From Pseudomonadota bacterium (lineage in GTDB: Bacteria; Pseudomonadota; Alphaproteobacteria; Rhizobiales; Hyphomicrobiaceae): a stretch of 64,000 nt of DNA. The position numbers and the translations under genes were made by a program. Positions 54,275 to 62,303 of the stretch are shown one piece after another. The DNA is taken from positions 124,001 to 188,000 of the forward strand of contig JAFECG010000022.1 in assembly GCA_018242215.1 (NCBI GenBank), written 5' to 3'. Every line of letters begins with the position of its first letter. The first letter of the stretch is position 1. The notes beneath the pieces are model-generated. The model worked only from the letters and a program-made list of their open reading frames with translations. It made no database searches and had not been told where the DNA came from.

Positions 54275-56599
54275 CTACTTCAGCCCCAGCACGAGGACGG
54301 CGCGCCCGTCGCGCAGCGGTCGCTCGGTTACGACGTCGGGAAGCGGCGGATCGATCCTTTCGCCGCGATCCTGACGGCGGCGGACGGAACCGATTCGCGC
54401 GATGCGGGCGCGCTCGGCTTTTTCCGGGTTGGTGCGCATTTCCCAGTCGGTCACCAACGTGTCCTCGATGAAGTTCTCCCAGTTTCCAAGAACCGTGAAA
54501 CGCTGGTGCAGGAAATCATGCTCAATTCCGAACGGCGGCGCAGACCGCGTCGAACACCGTCCGAGCACCGTTTCGCTGCCTTCTTCCTTATAGCGGAGCT
54601 GGAAGCGCGCGTTCGGCGGCGGAATGCTGACGGACGTGCCGGCCTTCAATAGATTGTCGGGCTGGAAGTCACTTGGAAACAGCACAGTCGCGGTGCCTTC
54701 GGCGTCGACGCTGATGACGGTGAGATAACAGTCGCTATCGGCTTCGGCCTTGATGGTCACGAGATCGCCCGGAACCGGGCGCGGCTTATCAAGCCACATG
54801 CTGAGGCCGATCGCCGATTTCACATCTCGGAGGAAGCCCGCCGACGTGGTGGGCTGCGCCGTGTCGATGCCCTTCAGAAGCGAGAAGAGACGCTCGAGTT
54901 CCGATCGCGAGAGTGAACCATGCAGGAGACGACGCGCGAGTGGCGCGGCCGCGCCTTTGGCGTCGGTCAACTCATTCAGGAACTGCTTGCGCTCGAGCCC
55001 CGTCTCGCCAAGCGCTACCTCGAAATCGGCACCTTCGCGATAACGCCGTGCTAGGCCCGAGACTAGTTCTTCACCGTGAATTTTCAGTCCGAGATCGACG
55101 CCGACGGCTTTGGCAGCGGCGCGATAGCGATCGGTGCCCGCGAGCATCAGCAGCGCGTTTTCGCTGTCGGTGCCGAAGAGCGATAGCGCGGCGCGGCGAT
55201 CTGCCGGCATGGGTGCAGAGGCGATATCGATCGGGCCTGCGGACCGGAAATCGTCCTTCGCTCCAACCAATCCGCGCGTGTGGCACGCAAAGCAATTGGT
55301 GCCGGCTCTCGTCGTCGGCTCGACGGCCTCGGTTTGATCACCGGCATACGGTTTCTCGATACCCGGCAGCACGCGATCGATGCGACTGCCTTGCGCATCG
55401 AACAGGGCGAAACCGTAGAAGCCGTTCGCTAACTCGATGATGGCGCGGATTTCATCGGGCTTGAACGGCGATGTGGCTTTCGTTGCCGATCTGGGGCCGA
55501 GCGGATGATCGAAAACGTTCTGATCCCCCGTGCTCGTCGCGAAATCGTAGACGAGCCACATTCCGGCCCGGCTTCCCGGATGGCGTTCGATCAGGCGATT
55601 GCCGCGCGTCACTCCGCTTTCGCGGACGGCAATGCGGCGGACGGAGCCAGCGCGGATATCGGCATCGATATCCGTTCCGTTCGTCTTTGCGAGATCCGAT
55701 AATTTCTGGGGTATTCCGAGCAGGTCGTAATAGAGCGGCGTTTCGCCCGCAGCGGCGGCAAGCCAGTCGCCGTTGACGATGACAGCCGCGCCGCCGGACG
55801 TTTTCAGCACGTCGGGCGCAACCGCATGGACAAGCGCCGGCGGATAAGCCTTTTCGATCAGCGTCCATTGCTCCGCGCTCCAGCCGAAGTCCCGAAGACG
55901 GAACGACAGGACCGTGCCTGCGGCGTCCAGCAGCGTCAGCTTTGCAGGTTCGGACGCGCGAGACAGGCTATTCATCAGCTTGTTGAGCGCGGCGAGATAG
56001 GCCGACATTTCATCCGCCGTCGCACACGCGTTGTAGAGGTGGACGAGAGAGATGAAGCGCACGTCCTTGCCTTCGTCGCGCTCGAGACGTTGGGCATCGC
56101 GCATCATCTTATCCACATCGACCGGGCGGACGGCTGGGCGCGAAGGACACTGTTGCACCGTTGGCGGAAGATCTCTGATCCAGCGCCGCACGGCTTCGAT
56201 ATCATCGGGCTGCGGCTCGAATAGGCCGCTCGCGCCGGAGAACACGTCGAGCGGCGCATGGCGCGCTTCGAACACGTCATAAAGTCGCGAAGCGTCGGGA
56301 ATTCCGGGCTTCACGAGGAGCGGGTCGCGGGCGAGACCATCGACGGACAGGATGTCCGCAATTCCTCCCGATGCCAGGGGCGAGTCGAGTTTGCCCGTCT
56401 GGTGGCAGCGTGCACAGGACCTCGCGAGGACGTCGTAGACCCTGGCCGCACGCGGTTCCTCGGGACGCGCCGGCACGGCGGAGTATGCCGCGCTCATCGC
56501 GTTTTGCGGCTCCGCGGCCAGGACGCGATCGCTCATCCATGCGAGCCCGCAATACCCCGCCAGCAGGCACGCACAGCCTATTAGATGTTTGAACTTCAC
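54275..56599 (-). CDS. Di-haem cytochrome c-like secreted protein with a DUF4384 domain
   Basis: 774 residues from GTG 56599, chosen because it makes a signal peptide (KHLIGCACLLAGYCGLAWM); in-frame starts at 56656 and 56725 lengthen it. Two CxxCH haem motifs: CARCH at 62-66 and CFACH at 436-440. The centre (about 130-420) has no recognised domain. Near residue 600 a DUF4384 domain begins (SAIGLSMWLDKPRPVPGD, then DCYLTVISVDAEGTATVLFPSD), a module often beside kinases or Ser-protease domains. Periplasmic redox or sensor role is inferred. No electron partner nearby. Confidence 0.7.
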   Translation of the reverse strand: MKFKHLIGCACLLAGYCGLAWMSDRVLAAEPQNAMSAAYSAVPARPEEPRAARVYDVLARSCARCHQTGKLDSPLASGGIADILSVDGLARDPLLVKPGIPDASRLYDVFEARHAPLDVFSGASGLFEPQPDDIEAVRRWIRDLPPTVQQCPSRPAVRPVDVDKMMRDAQRLERDEGKDVRFISLVHLYNACATADEMSAYLAALNKLMNSLSRASEPAKLTLLDAAGTVLSFRLRDFGWSAEQWTLIEKAYPPALVHAVAPDVLKTSGGAAVIVNGDWLAAAAGETPLYYDLLGIPQKLSDLAKTNGTDIDADIRAGSVRRIAVRESGVTRGNRLIERHPGSRAGMWLVYDFATSTGDQNVFDHPLGPRSATKATSPFKPDEIRAIIELANGFYGFALFDAQGSRIDRVLPGIEKPYAGDQTEAVEPTTRAGTNCFACHTRGLVGAKDDFRSAGPIDIASAPMPADRRAALSLFGTDSENALLMLAGTDRYRAAAKAVGVDLGLKIHGEELVSGLARRYREGADFEVALGETGLERKQFLNELTDAKGAAAPLARRLLHGSLSRSELERLFSLLKGIDTAQPTTSAGFLRDVKSAIGLSMWLDKPRPVPGDLVTIKAEADSDCYLTVISVDAEGTATVLFPSDFQPDNLLKAGTSVSIPPPNARFQLRYKEEGSETVLGRCSTRSAPPFGIEHDFLHQRFTVLGNWENFIEDTLVTDWEMRTNPEKAERARIARIGSVRRRQDRGERIDPPLPDVVTERPLRDGRAVLVLGLK

Positions 56600-56719
56600 G
56601 TTGTCTCTCGTGCCGCCTACCGTTCGGCTTCGCTTAATGGCGGGGCGCGGCACCATGGTGGCATCCGCGCAATCTACCGGCTCGGTCGGACGTTCGATGT
56701 TCCCCAAATCGAAACAGAG

Positions 56720-56746
56720 ATTCACGAGCTATTAGGATCCGTGAAT
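56720..56746. promoter_or_regulatory. Possible operator palindrome upstream of the di-haem cytochrome gene
   Basis: ATTCACG (56720-56726) and CGTGAAT (56740-56746) around a 13-base spacer, between two divergent genes. A dyad this short could be chance. Confidence 0.3.
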
Positions 56747-56861
56747 ACTTCGTTAAATTCATAGATTGCGAGTTCATCATCCCAAGACTTCAAAATCGAC
56801 GAAGCAGATAAAGTCGGTTACAAGAAGCTTACTTGAATACATTGAACCCCAGGGTTGTGCG

Positions 56862-57038
56862 ATGGACCTCAAGGCAGCCGGTGATCCGAACTCCAGATTC
56901 GACCGTTTGACGCGCGCGGGTATGGCGGTGTGTTTCCTGGCAGCCAGTACGATGTTGATCGCAACTCTCGCGGTCAATGAACTCCACGACGGCCAGAGCT
57001 TCGGATTTTCGCTCCCCGTCCAACTCCGTTCCAACTAG
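56862..57038 (+). CDS. Small single-span membrane protein
   Basis: 58 residues from ATG 56862, AGGG upstream. Polar start (DLKAAGDPNSRFDRLTRAG), one helix (MAVCFLAASTMLIATLAV), then a short Phe-rich tail. No family recognised. A strong T-tailed terminator follows 70 bases after the stop on the same strand, which supports real transcription in this direction. Convergent with ilvA. Confidence 0.5.
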   Translation: MDLKAAGDPNSRFDRLTRAGMAVCFLAASTMLIATLAVNELHDGQSFGFSLPVQLRSN

Positions 57039-57107
57039 TCACGTTTGATTTGTCCCTTACTCGATTTCGTTTTCACTCCCTCCCGATCCCCCTACTCCGA
57101 TCTACCT

Positions 57108-57142
57108 GGGCCCTCGCCAAACGGCGCAGGGCCCTTCTTTTT
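57108..57142 (+). terminator. Rho-independent terminator
   Basis: GGGCCCT (57108-57114) pairs with AGGGCCC (57128-57134); an inner GCC/GGC pair closes the loop. Followed by TTCTTTTT. T-run exists only on the plus strand, so it ends the transcript of the small gene at 56862. Confidence 0.88.
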
Positions 57143-57166
57143 GCCGGAACGCTTTTTAACGAGGCT

Positions 57167-58426
57167 CTACGGGGCGCCTGCGCCGGTCGAACTCTTGACG
57201 ATGACGGCATAGCCCCCCTCCTTCAGTCCGGATACGACCTGGTCAAGATGGGCGCGATCACGCGTCTCGATGACGAGATGCAGCTCCGTTCCCTTGGCTG
57301 GGACGTCCGTAAAAACACGTTGATGATAGACTTCGACAACGTTGGCACCTGCTTTGCCGATGATTCCGGCGACCTGGGCGAGCTGACCTGGACGATCCGG
57401 GATGTCGATCGCGAGACGGGACAAGCGCCCGTCGCGCGCCAGTTCACGCGTGAGCACACTCGCAAGCAGACGCGTGTCGATGTTACCGCCGCACAGGACG
57501 AGCCCGATCTTCCGGCCCTTGTAGAGCCTGTTGGCGCCGATCAATGCCGCGAGGCCCGCGGCGCCTGCGCCCTCGACGACCGTTTTCTCGATCGTGATCA
57601 GGAGAGAAACCGCACGTTCGAGATCGGACTCCGAGACAAGTAATATGTCATCGACAAGCGCCTCGACGATCTCGCGCGTGACTGTTCCGGGCGTCGTCAC
57701 GGCAATGCCCTCGGCAAGCGTGTCGCCGCCGACGGGCAGTGACGACTTTTTCACGGCATTGAGCATCGAAGGATAAAGCTGAGCCTCGACGCCGATGATT
57801 TTGATCTTGGGGTTGATGGCTTTCGCAGCTACCGCCATTCCCGAGATCAGGCCGCCGCCGCCGATCGGCACGATCAGCACTTCAAGATCTGGCGCCACGG
57901 CCAGCATCTCGATGGCCACCGTCCCCTGCCCTGCGATGACCGCCGGATCGTTGAAGGGGTGGACGAACGTCATGCCCCGCTCTTCGCCATACGCGACCGC
58001 AAATGCATAGGCCTGCTCAAGCGTCTGGCTTTCGAGAAGGACGTGGGCCCCATGGCTGCGGGTATTCTCGACCTTGATGGTCGGCGTCGAGGCGGGCATG
58101 ACGATCGTCGCGGGAATGCCGAGCCGACGGGCATGGTAGGCCACGCCTTGCGCGTGATTCCCCGCTGACATTGCAATGACGCCGTTTTGCCGTTCGGCCT
58201 CGGACAGCGACAGAAGCTTGTTGAGTGCACCCCGTTCCTTGTAAGACGCGGTGAATTGCAGGTTCTCGAATTTGAGCCAGATTTGGGCATTCAGGAGCGT
58301 GCTCAGCGTCCGGCTCGGCTCGAAGCGCGTCGGAATGACGGCGCCGCGGATGGCATCCGCAGCACGCACGACGTCGCTGTAAGTCACTGCAAGGGAGGGA
58401 GAAGTCCGTGTCGCCAATTTTGTCAT
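57167..58426 (-). CDS. ilvA: Threonine ammonia-lyase
   Basis: 419 residues from ATG 58426, GGAAAA upstream. PLP-dependent deamination of threonine to 2-oxobutyrate for isoleucine. PLP lysine is K63 in SYKERGALNKLL; GNHAQGVAYHARRLG and GGGGLISGMAVAAK bind cofactor. A C-terminal ACT-like domain (about 345-415, GQLAQVAGIIGKAGANVVEVYHQR) suggests feedback by isoleucine or valine; length fits the single-ACT type, unlike the two-ACT E. coli IlvA. Together with citramalate synthase at 31305, the window offers two routes to 2-oxobutyrate. Confidence 0.92.
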   Translation of the reverse strand: MTKLATRTSPSLAVTYSDVVRAADAIRGAVIPTRFEPSRTLSTLLNAQIWLKFENLQFTASYKERGALNKLLSLSEAERQNGVIAMSAGNHAQGVAYHARRLGIPATIVMPASTPTIKVENTRSHGAHVLLESQTLEQAYAFAVAYGEERGMTFVHPFNDPAVIAGQGTVAIEMLAVAPDLEVLIVPIGGGGLISGMAVAAKAINPKIKIIGVEAQLYPSMLNAVKKSSLPVGGDTLAEGIAVTTPGTVTREIVEALVDDILLVSESDLERAVSLLITIEKTVVEGAGAAGLAALIGANRLYKGRKIGLVLCGGNIDTRLLASVLTRELARDGRLSRLAIDIPDRPGQLAQVAGIIGKAGANVVEVYHQRVFTDVPAKGTELHLVIETRDRAHLDQVVSGLKEGGYAVIVKSSTGAGAP

Positions 58427-58624
58427 GATTTTCCGGCAGTGTTTCGCGCGAGGCTCTTCCCTTAGCACACCGGCTGGCGGTTGGGCGTTTTTTGCCCTAG
58501 GCAGAAGCTCGTCGAAGGAATCGTTTGCGTGATGACGTTGCAGTTTTCAGCATTCCCTCAGCCAGCCTTTCCTATGAGTCCGCCTCGCATTTGCAGAGCC
58601 GCTTTGTCCTTGCGGAGATTACGA

Positions 58625-59305
58625 ATGAACCGCCTGCCTTTGATGCTGACAGTCGCCGCCGCGGCGCTTTGCGCGGGCGACGGCTGGCATCCGGCAATGG
58701 CCGATCCCTATAGCTCCGCTGGCCAGACGTTCGAATACGGGCCCTATAACGGTCAGAACAGTGGCTCCCGGGAGAGCGATTCCAATTTCCAGTACAGGGG
58801 AGCGGAGTCTCCTCCCCCTGATACCGCCGCAAACCCATCCTACGACGCTGCTCCCGCGGCGGGGCAATCCTATCGCAGCGATACCGGACAGGGTTGGAAT
58901 CCCGACGCAAACAGCAGCAACAATCGCGCCGTCGGGTCCATGGGCGACGCATACTCCCCTTCGCGGAATGGGCCGGCTCCGGAACCACCGCCGCCGGGCG
59001 CCGCCGAAGGCCCACCGCCGCGCGACCTCGGCGGCGGCTTGCCCCGTGTCGAGGTTCAAGCCGCGGCGCCCGATGACGGCGTTCCGTATGCCGTGCGCGA
59101 GCATGATGCGCGACGTGCGGCCATCGACGGCTGGCGCGGCAAGGTCTCCGATCAGTATGGGCCTGAATTTTCGCATTGGGGGCTTGCCGCCGGAAAGCAC
59201 GTCGATTGTCATCCCGATCGCCGCGACGGCATCATCTGCACGGCAAGCGGCCAACCCGTGCGCGGATTTGACCGCTATGGCGAAACGCCGGCAGACCGCC
59301 GCTAA
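58625..59305 (+). CDS. Secreted hypothetical protein rich in Pro and Asn
   Basis: 226 residues from ATG 58625, GGAG upstream. Signal peptide about 1-25 (RLPLMLTVAAAALCAG). Residues 30-140 are low-complexity with Pro, Gln, Ser and Asn (SYDAAPAAGQSYRSDTGQ; PPPPGAAEGPPP). The C-terminal about 75 residues look folded: DARRAAIDGWRGKVSDQYGPEFSHWGLAAGKHVDCHPDRRDGIICTASGQPVRG with two Cys. Not a known family; perhaps a small envelope protein. Confidence 0.6.
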   Translation: MNRLPLMLTVAAAALCAGDGWHPAMADPYSSAGQTFEYGPYNGQNSGSRESDSNFQYRGAESPPPDTAANPSYDAAPAAGQSYRSDTGQGWNPDANSSNNRAVGSMGDAYSPSRNGPAPEPPPPGAAEGPPPRDLGGGLPRVEVQAAAPDDGVPYAVREHDARRAAIDGWRGKVSDQYGPEFSHWGLAAGKHVDCHPDRRDGIICTASGQPVRGFDRYGETPADRR

Positions 59306-59428
59306 TTCTTGAAGTTTAGCCACGTCGACCGGAGCCGGCGGGACAATGCCTGTTGATCCGGGCGTTTCTTTTTGCCATCTGCCGCACCTGTCGAAAGACG
59401 ACTGACAACGCGGTACGGGATTTGCGGA

Positions 59429-60304
59429 ATGGCAAAAGTGGCTTGGATCGGCTTGGGCGTCATGGGCTATCCCATGGCTGGCCATTTGAAAGAGCGTGGC
59501 GGTCACGACGTCGTCGTTTACAATCGAACGGGCGCGAAGGCTGAAAAGTGGCGCCGGGAATTCGGTGGCACTGTCGCGTCGACGCCGCGAGAAGCGGCGC
59601 GCGGCTGCGATATGGTGTTCGCATGCGTCGGAAACGACGACGATCTGCGTAGCGTGACGACGAATCTTCAGGGTGCATTTCAATCGATGGATGCGGGGGC
59701 CGTCTTCATCGATCACACTACCGCGTCGGCAAAGGTTGCGCGCGAACTTGCCGCGGCGGCGAAAGCGGGCGGTTTCAAGTTCCTTGATTGTCCAGTGTCA
59801 GGTGGTCAGGCGGGCGCCGAAAACGGCGTCCTCACTGTCATGGCCGGTGGCGATGCCGAAGCCTTCAATGCCGCGGAACCGCTCATCACCTCATATGCGC
59901 GTGCCGTCCGGCTCATGGGACCGTCCGGCTCCGGGCAGCTTGCAAAAATGTGCAATCAGATCGCCATCGCGGGGCTCGTCCAAGGATTGGCGGAATGCAT
60001 CCACTTCGCCGAATGCTCAGGCCTTGATGTCGCAGCGCTGATCGACACGATCTCGAAAGGGGCGGCGCAGTCGTGGCAGATGGACAATCGCTGGAAGACG
60101 ATGCACGAGCGGAAATTCGATTTCGGCTTCGCGGTCGATTGGATGCGCAAGGATCTTGCGATCTGTCTGGATGAAGCCGCAACGAACGGCGCGGACATCG
60201 CGGTCGCGCAACTCGTCGATCGCTTCTACGGCGATGTCCAAGCGCTCGGCGGCAACCGGTGGGATAGCTCGAGCCTTATCGCCCGGCTGAAGCCCAAGCA
60301 CTAA
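59429..60304 (+). CDS. NAD(P)-dependent beta-hydroxyacid dehydrogenase (HIBADH family)
   Basis: 291 residues from ATG 59429. KVAWIGLGVMGYPMAGHLKERG is the Rossmann start, FLDCPVSGGQAGAENGVLTVMAGG the substrate-loop signature, and GSGQLAKMCNQ carries the catalytic Lys. Family members oxidise 3-hydroxyisobutyrate, tartronate semialdehyde or related acids. Neighbours do not settle which. Convergent with the Lrp gene over 10 bases. Confidence 0.88.
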   Translation: MAKVAWIGLGVMGYPMAGHLKERGGHDVVVYNRTGAKAEKWRREFGGTVASTPREAARGCDMVFACVGNDDDLRSVTTNLQGAFQSMDAGAVFIDHTTASAKVARELAAAAKAGGFKFLDCPVSGGQAGAENGVLTVMAGGDAEAFNAAEPLITSYARAVRLMGPSGSGQLAKMCNQIAIAGLVQGLAECIHFAECSGLDVAALIDTISKGAAQSWQMDNRWKTMHERKFDFGFAVDWMRKDLAICLDEAATNGADIAVAQLVDRFYGDVQALGGNRWDSSSLIARLKPKH

Positions 60305-60314
60305 CGGCGCGATT

Positions 60315-60815
60315 TCAGGCCTCGGCTCTTTCGCCTTTTGCAGATCGCTCCGTGATTGCAAATTGCAACGGGAGCGCCGTCGTGTACTTGATCTGCTCCA
60401 TCGCGAAGGCCGACGAGACCTTCGCGATGTCGACGCGCGAAATCAGCTTTTTGTAGAACGCGTCATAGGCTGCGATGTCCGGCACGGCGACGCGCAGCAG
60501 ATAATCGATGTCGCCTGACATGCGATAAAATTCGACGACCTCGGGAAACTCGGCAACCGCTGCGTGAAATTTTTCAAGCCATTGGAGCGAATGCTTATCC
60601 GTCTTGATCGAGACGAAGACCATGACGCCGGCATTCACCTGCTGCGCGTCAAGGATTGCGACGCGGCGCTGGATGACGCCTGACTCTTCGAGCTTCTGAA
60701 CACGGCGCCAGCACGGCGTCGTTGAAAGGCCGACTTCCTTGCCGATCTCAGCCACAGGCCGCGTGCAATCCTGCTGGAGAATGCGCAGGATTTTGACGTC
60801 CATTTCGTCGAGCAT
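60315..60815 (-). CDS. Lrp/AsnC family transcriptional regulator
   Basis: 166 residues from ATG 60815, AGAGGA upstream. The HTH (VKILRILQQDCTRPVAEIGKEVGLSTTPCWRRVQKLEESGVI) and the C-terminal RAM sensor domain (GVMVFVSIKTDKHSLQWLEKF; EFYRMSGDIDYLLRVAVPD) are complete. Senses an amino acid or related effector. Its targets are not evident; it may control the convergent dehydrogenase. Confidence 0.92.
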   Translation of the reverse strand: MLDEMDVKILRILQQDCTRPVAEIGKEVGLSTTPCWRRVQKLEESGVIQRRVAILDAQQVNAGVMVFVSIKTDKHSLQWLEKFHAAVAEFPEVVEFYRMSGDIDYLLRVAVPDIAAYDAFYKKLISRVDIAKVSSAFAMEQIKYTTALPLQFAITERSAKGERAEA

Positions 60816-60968
60816 ACGGTGGCATCCTCTGGCCTTGGAAACATGTTTTATGTTTGCGGCGCTTTTTGAAATTCTTATCCGGGAAATGCAGCCTGTCAAC
60901 GCGATCCGTGGTAATTTTTTCCAATTCTAGTCATAGAATTGAACATCCGCGGTAGTTTGCCAGGCTTG

Positions 60969-61580
60969 TCAGGCCCTTGCACTCGGCCGCGCGGAGACCT
61001 CCGTGTGCCAGCGCATAACGTGGGAAAAGGCGTCTGGGGTGCCGAGGCGGGCAGGCTTCATGAAATCGATCGCGACCAGCGCGGTAATGTCGGCAATCGA
61101 ATATTCCTCTCCAGCAATGAATCGACTTTCGGAAAGGCGCTCATCGAGACGTTTGAGTTCGGAAGGCATTTTCTGTTTGTTGGCTTCTCCCCATTCCGGA
61201 ATTTGCGGAACCTCGAGGTGTGCCATCTTTGGATGAAGATGGCGGAAGGCGCTGAAAACCATGCTGTGCAGCCCAAGCTCAATGCGACGGTTCCACATCT
61301 CAACCTCGGCCTTGCCGACGGCGCCTACGCCGAACAACGGCGGATCGGGCTGGATCTCCTCGAAGTAGCGACAGATGGCAACGGTCTCGGAGATGGTGCG
61401 GCCATCGTCAAGAACCAGCACGGGGACGCGGTGCCATGGGTTGAGCTTTGCGAAATCGCCGCTCTTGAGATCGTCGGTCATCATGTTGATTTCCTCGCGC
61501 GGCACGAGGATGCCCTTCTCCGCCAGGAAAATATTGACCCGTCTCGGGCTCGGGGCTGCGTGCGTTTCTATGATGCGCAT
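60969..61580 (-). CDS. Glutathione S-transferase family protein
   Basis: 203 residues from ATG 61580. The thioredoxin-like N-terminal domain (APSPRRVNIFLAEKGI; NPWHRVPVLVLDDGRTISETVAICRYFE with the Pro and SE glutathione contacts) and helical C-terminal domain (GEEYSIADITALVAIDF) are clear. A Ser at SPRR could take the catalytic position. Class and substrate unknown. Between the Lrp gene and a nuclease gene 10 bases upstream on the same strand. Confidence 0.9.
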   Translation of the reverse strand: MRIIETHAAPSPRRVNIFLAEKGILVPREEINMMTDDLKSGDFAKLNPWHRVPVLVLDDGRTISETVAICRYFEEIQPDPPLFGVGAVGKAEVEMWNRRIELGLHSMVFSAFRHLHPKMAHLEVPQIPEWGEANKQKMPSELKRLDERLSESRFIAGEEYSIADITALVAIDFMKPARLGTPDAFSHVMRWHTEVSARPSARA

Positions 61581-61590
61581 CGGCTCACTC

Positions 61591-62193
61591 TCACCTCGCC
61601 TCTTCCCACTCATGCGTCGCCCGCCAGTCGCGCGGCTCTTCAAAATCGCCTGCCCATAATCCGCGCCGTTCGGAGCGTGCTTTGTCCTGCTCGTTCCCAT
61701 AGCCGCCAAAGGCAACAGCCATGCCGGATATGACCATTTGCGCATTGAGATCCCGACCGCCAGCGTGGCAATGCCCTAGCATTCTCCCATAGACATCACG
61801 TTCGCTGATCGTACAGCTCACAGCATCGCCGCCGATCAACCTAGCAAGGGCATCGCGGGCTGCCTCGCCACAGCTCCAAGCTGCTCCGCCGGCTCGCTCG
61901 CATCGCTGTTTCCATTCCGGCGCATCGATGCCCCTAAGGCGCACCTCGTCGTCGCCAACCCACAGGCTGTCGCCGTCAATCGGCTCGCCATATCCCGTTA
62001 CCGCCGGCGGAAATGGCGTGTCCGGGTTGAGAGCGCGGCGCCGCCCCAGGTGATGACGACCCGAAAAAATTATCGCGACTGCAAAAGTTAATATCAAAGC
62101 AAGCTTTACGTACGAGGACCACTTACGCCGCCCCCAGCGGCTTTCGAGCCCTACTTTGCGGCGGTCGCGCTTCAGTTGCATCGTCCGTTCCAT
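61591..62193 (-). CDS. Membrane-anchored thermonuclease-like (SNase) protein
   Basis: About 200 residues; the start is uncertain among GTG 62211, ATG 62193 (used) and ATG 62181. A basic N-terminus precedes one helix (YVKLALILTFAVAIIFSG). The staphylococcal-nuclease OB fold follows: GDSLWVGDDEVRLRGIDAPEWKQRC with metal Asp and Arg, then ERDVYGRMLGHCHAGGRDLNAQMVISGMAV with the catalytic Glu and Arg. Cleaves DNA or RNA outside the membrane if active. Upstream of GST on the same strand. Confidence 0.82.
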   Translation of the reverse strand: MERTMQLKRDRRKVGLESRWGRRKWSSYVKLALILTFAVAIIFSGRHHLGRRRALNPDTPFPPAVTGYGEPIDGDSLWVGDDEVRLRGIDAPEWKQRCERAGGAAWSCGEAARDALARLIGGDAVSCTISERDVYGRMLGHCHAGGRDLNAQMVISGMAVAFGGYGNEQDKARSERRGLWAGDFEEPRDWRATHEWEEAR

Positions 62194-62303
62194 CAACCAG
62201 TTCGCGAACACTTAAGGCTTGCTTTAACGAATTGCCGCCACTTTACGGAGCTGCGTCCGGCACGAGGCCGCGCAACCTCACGATCGGGATAACGGCTCGC
62301 GGA

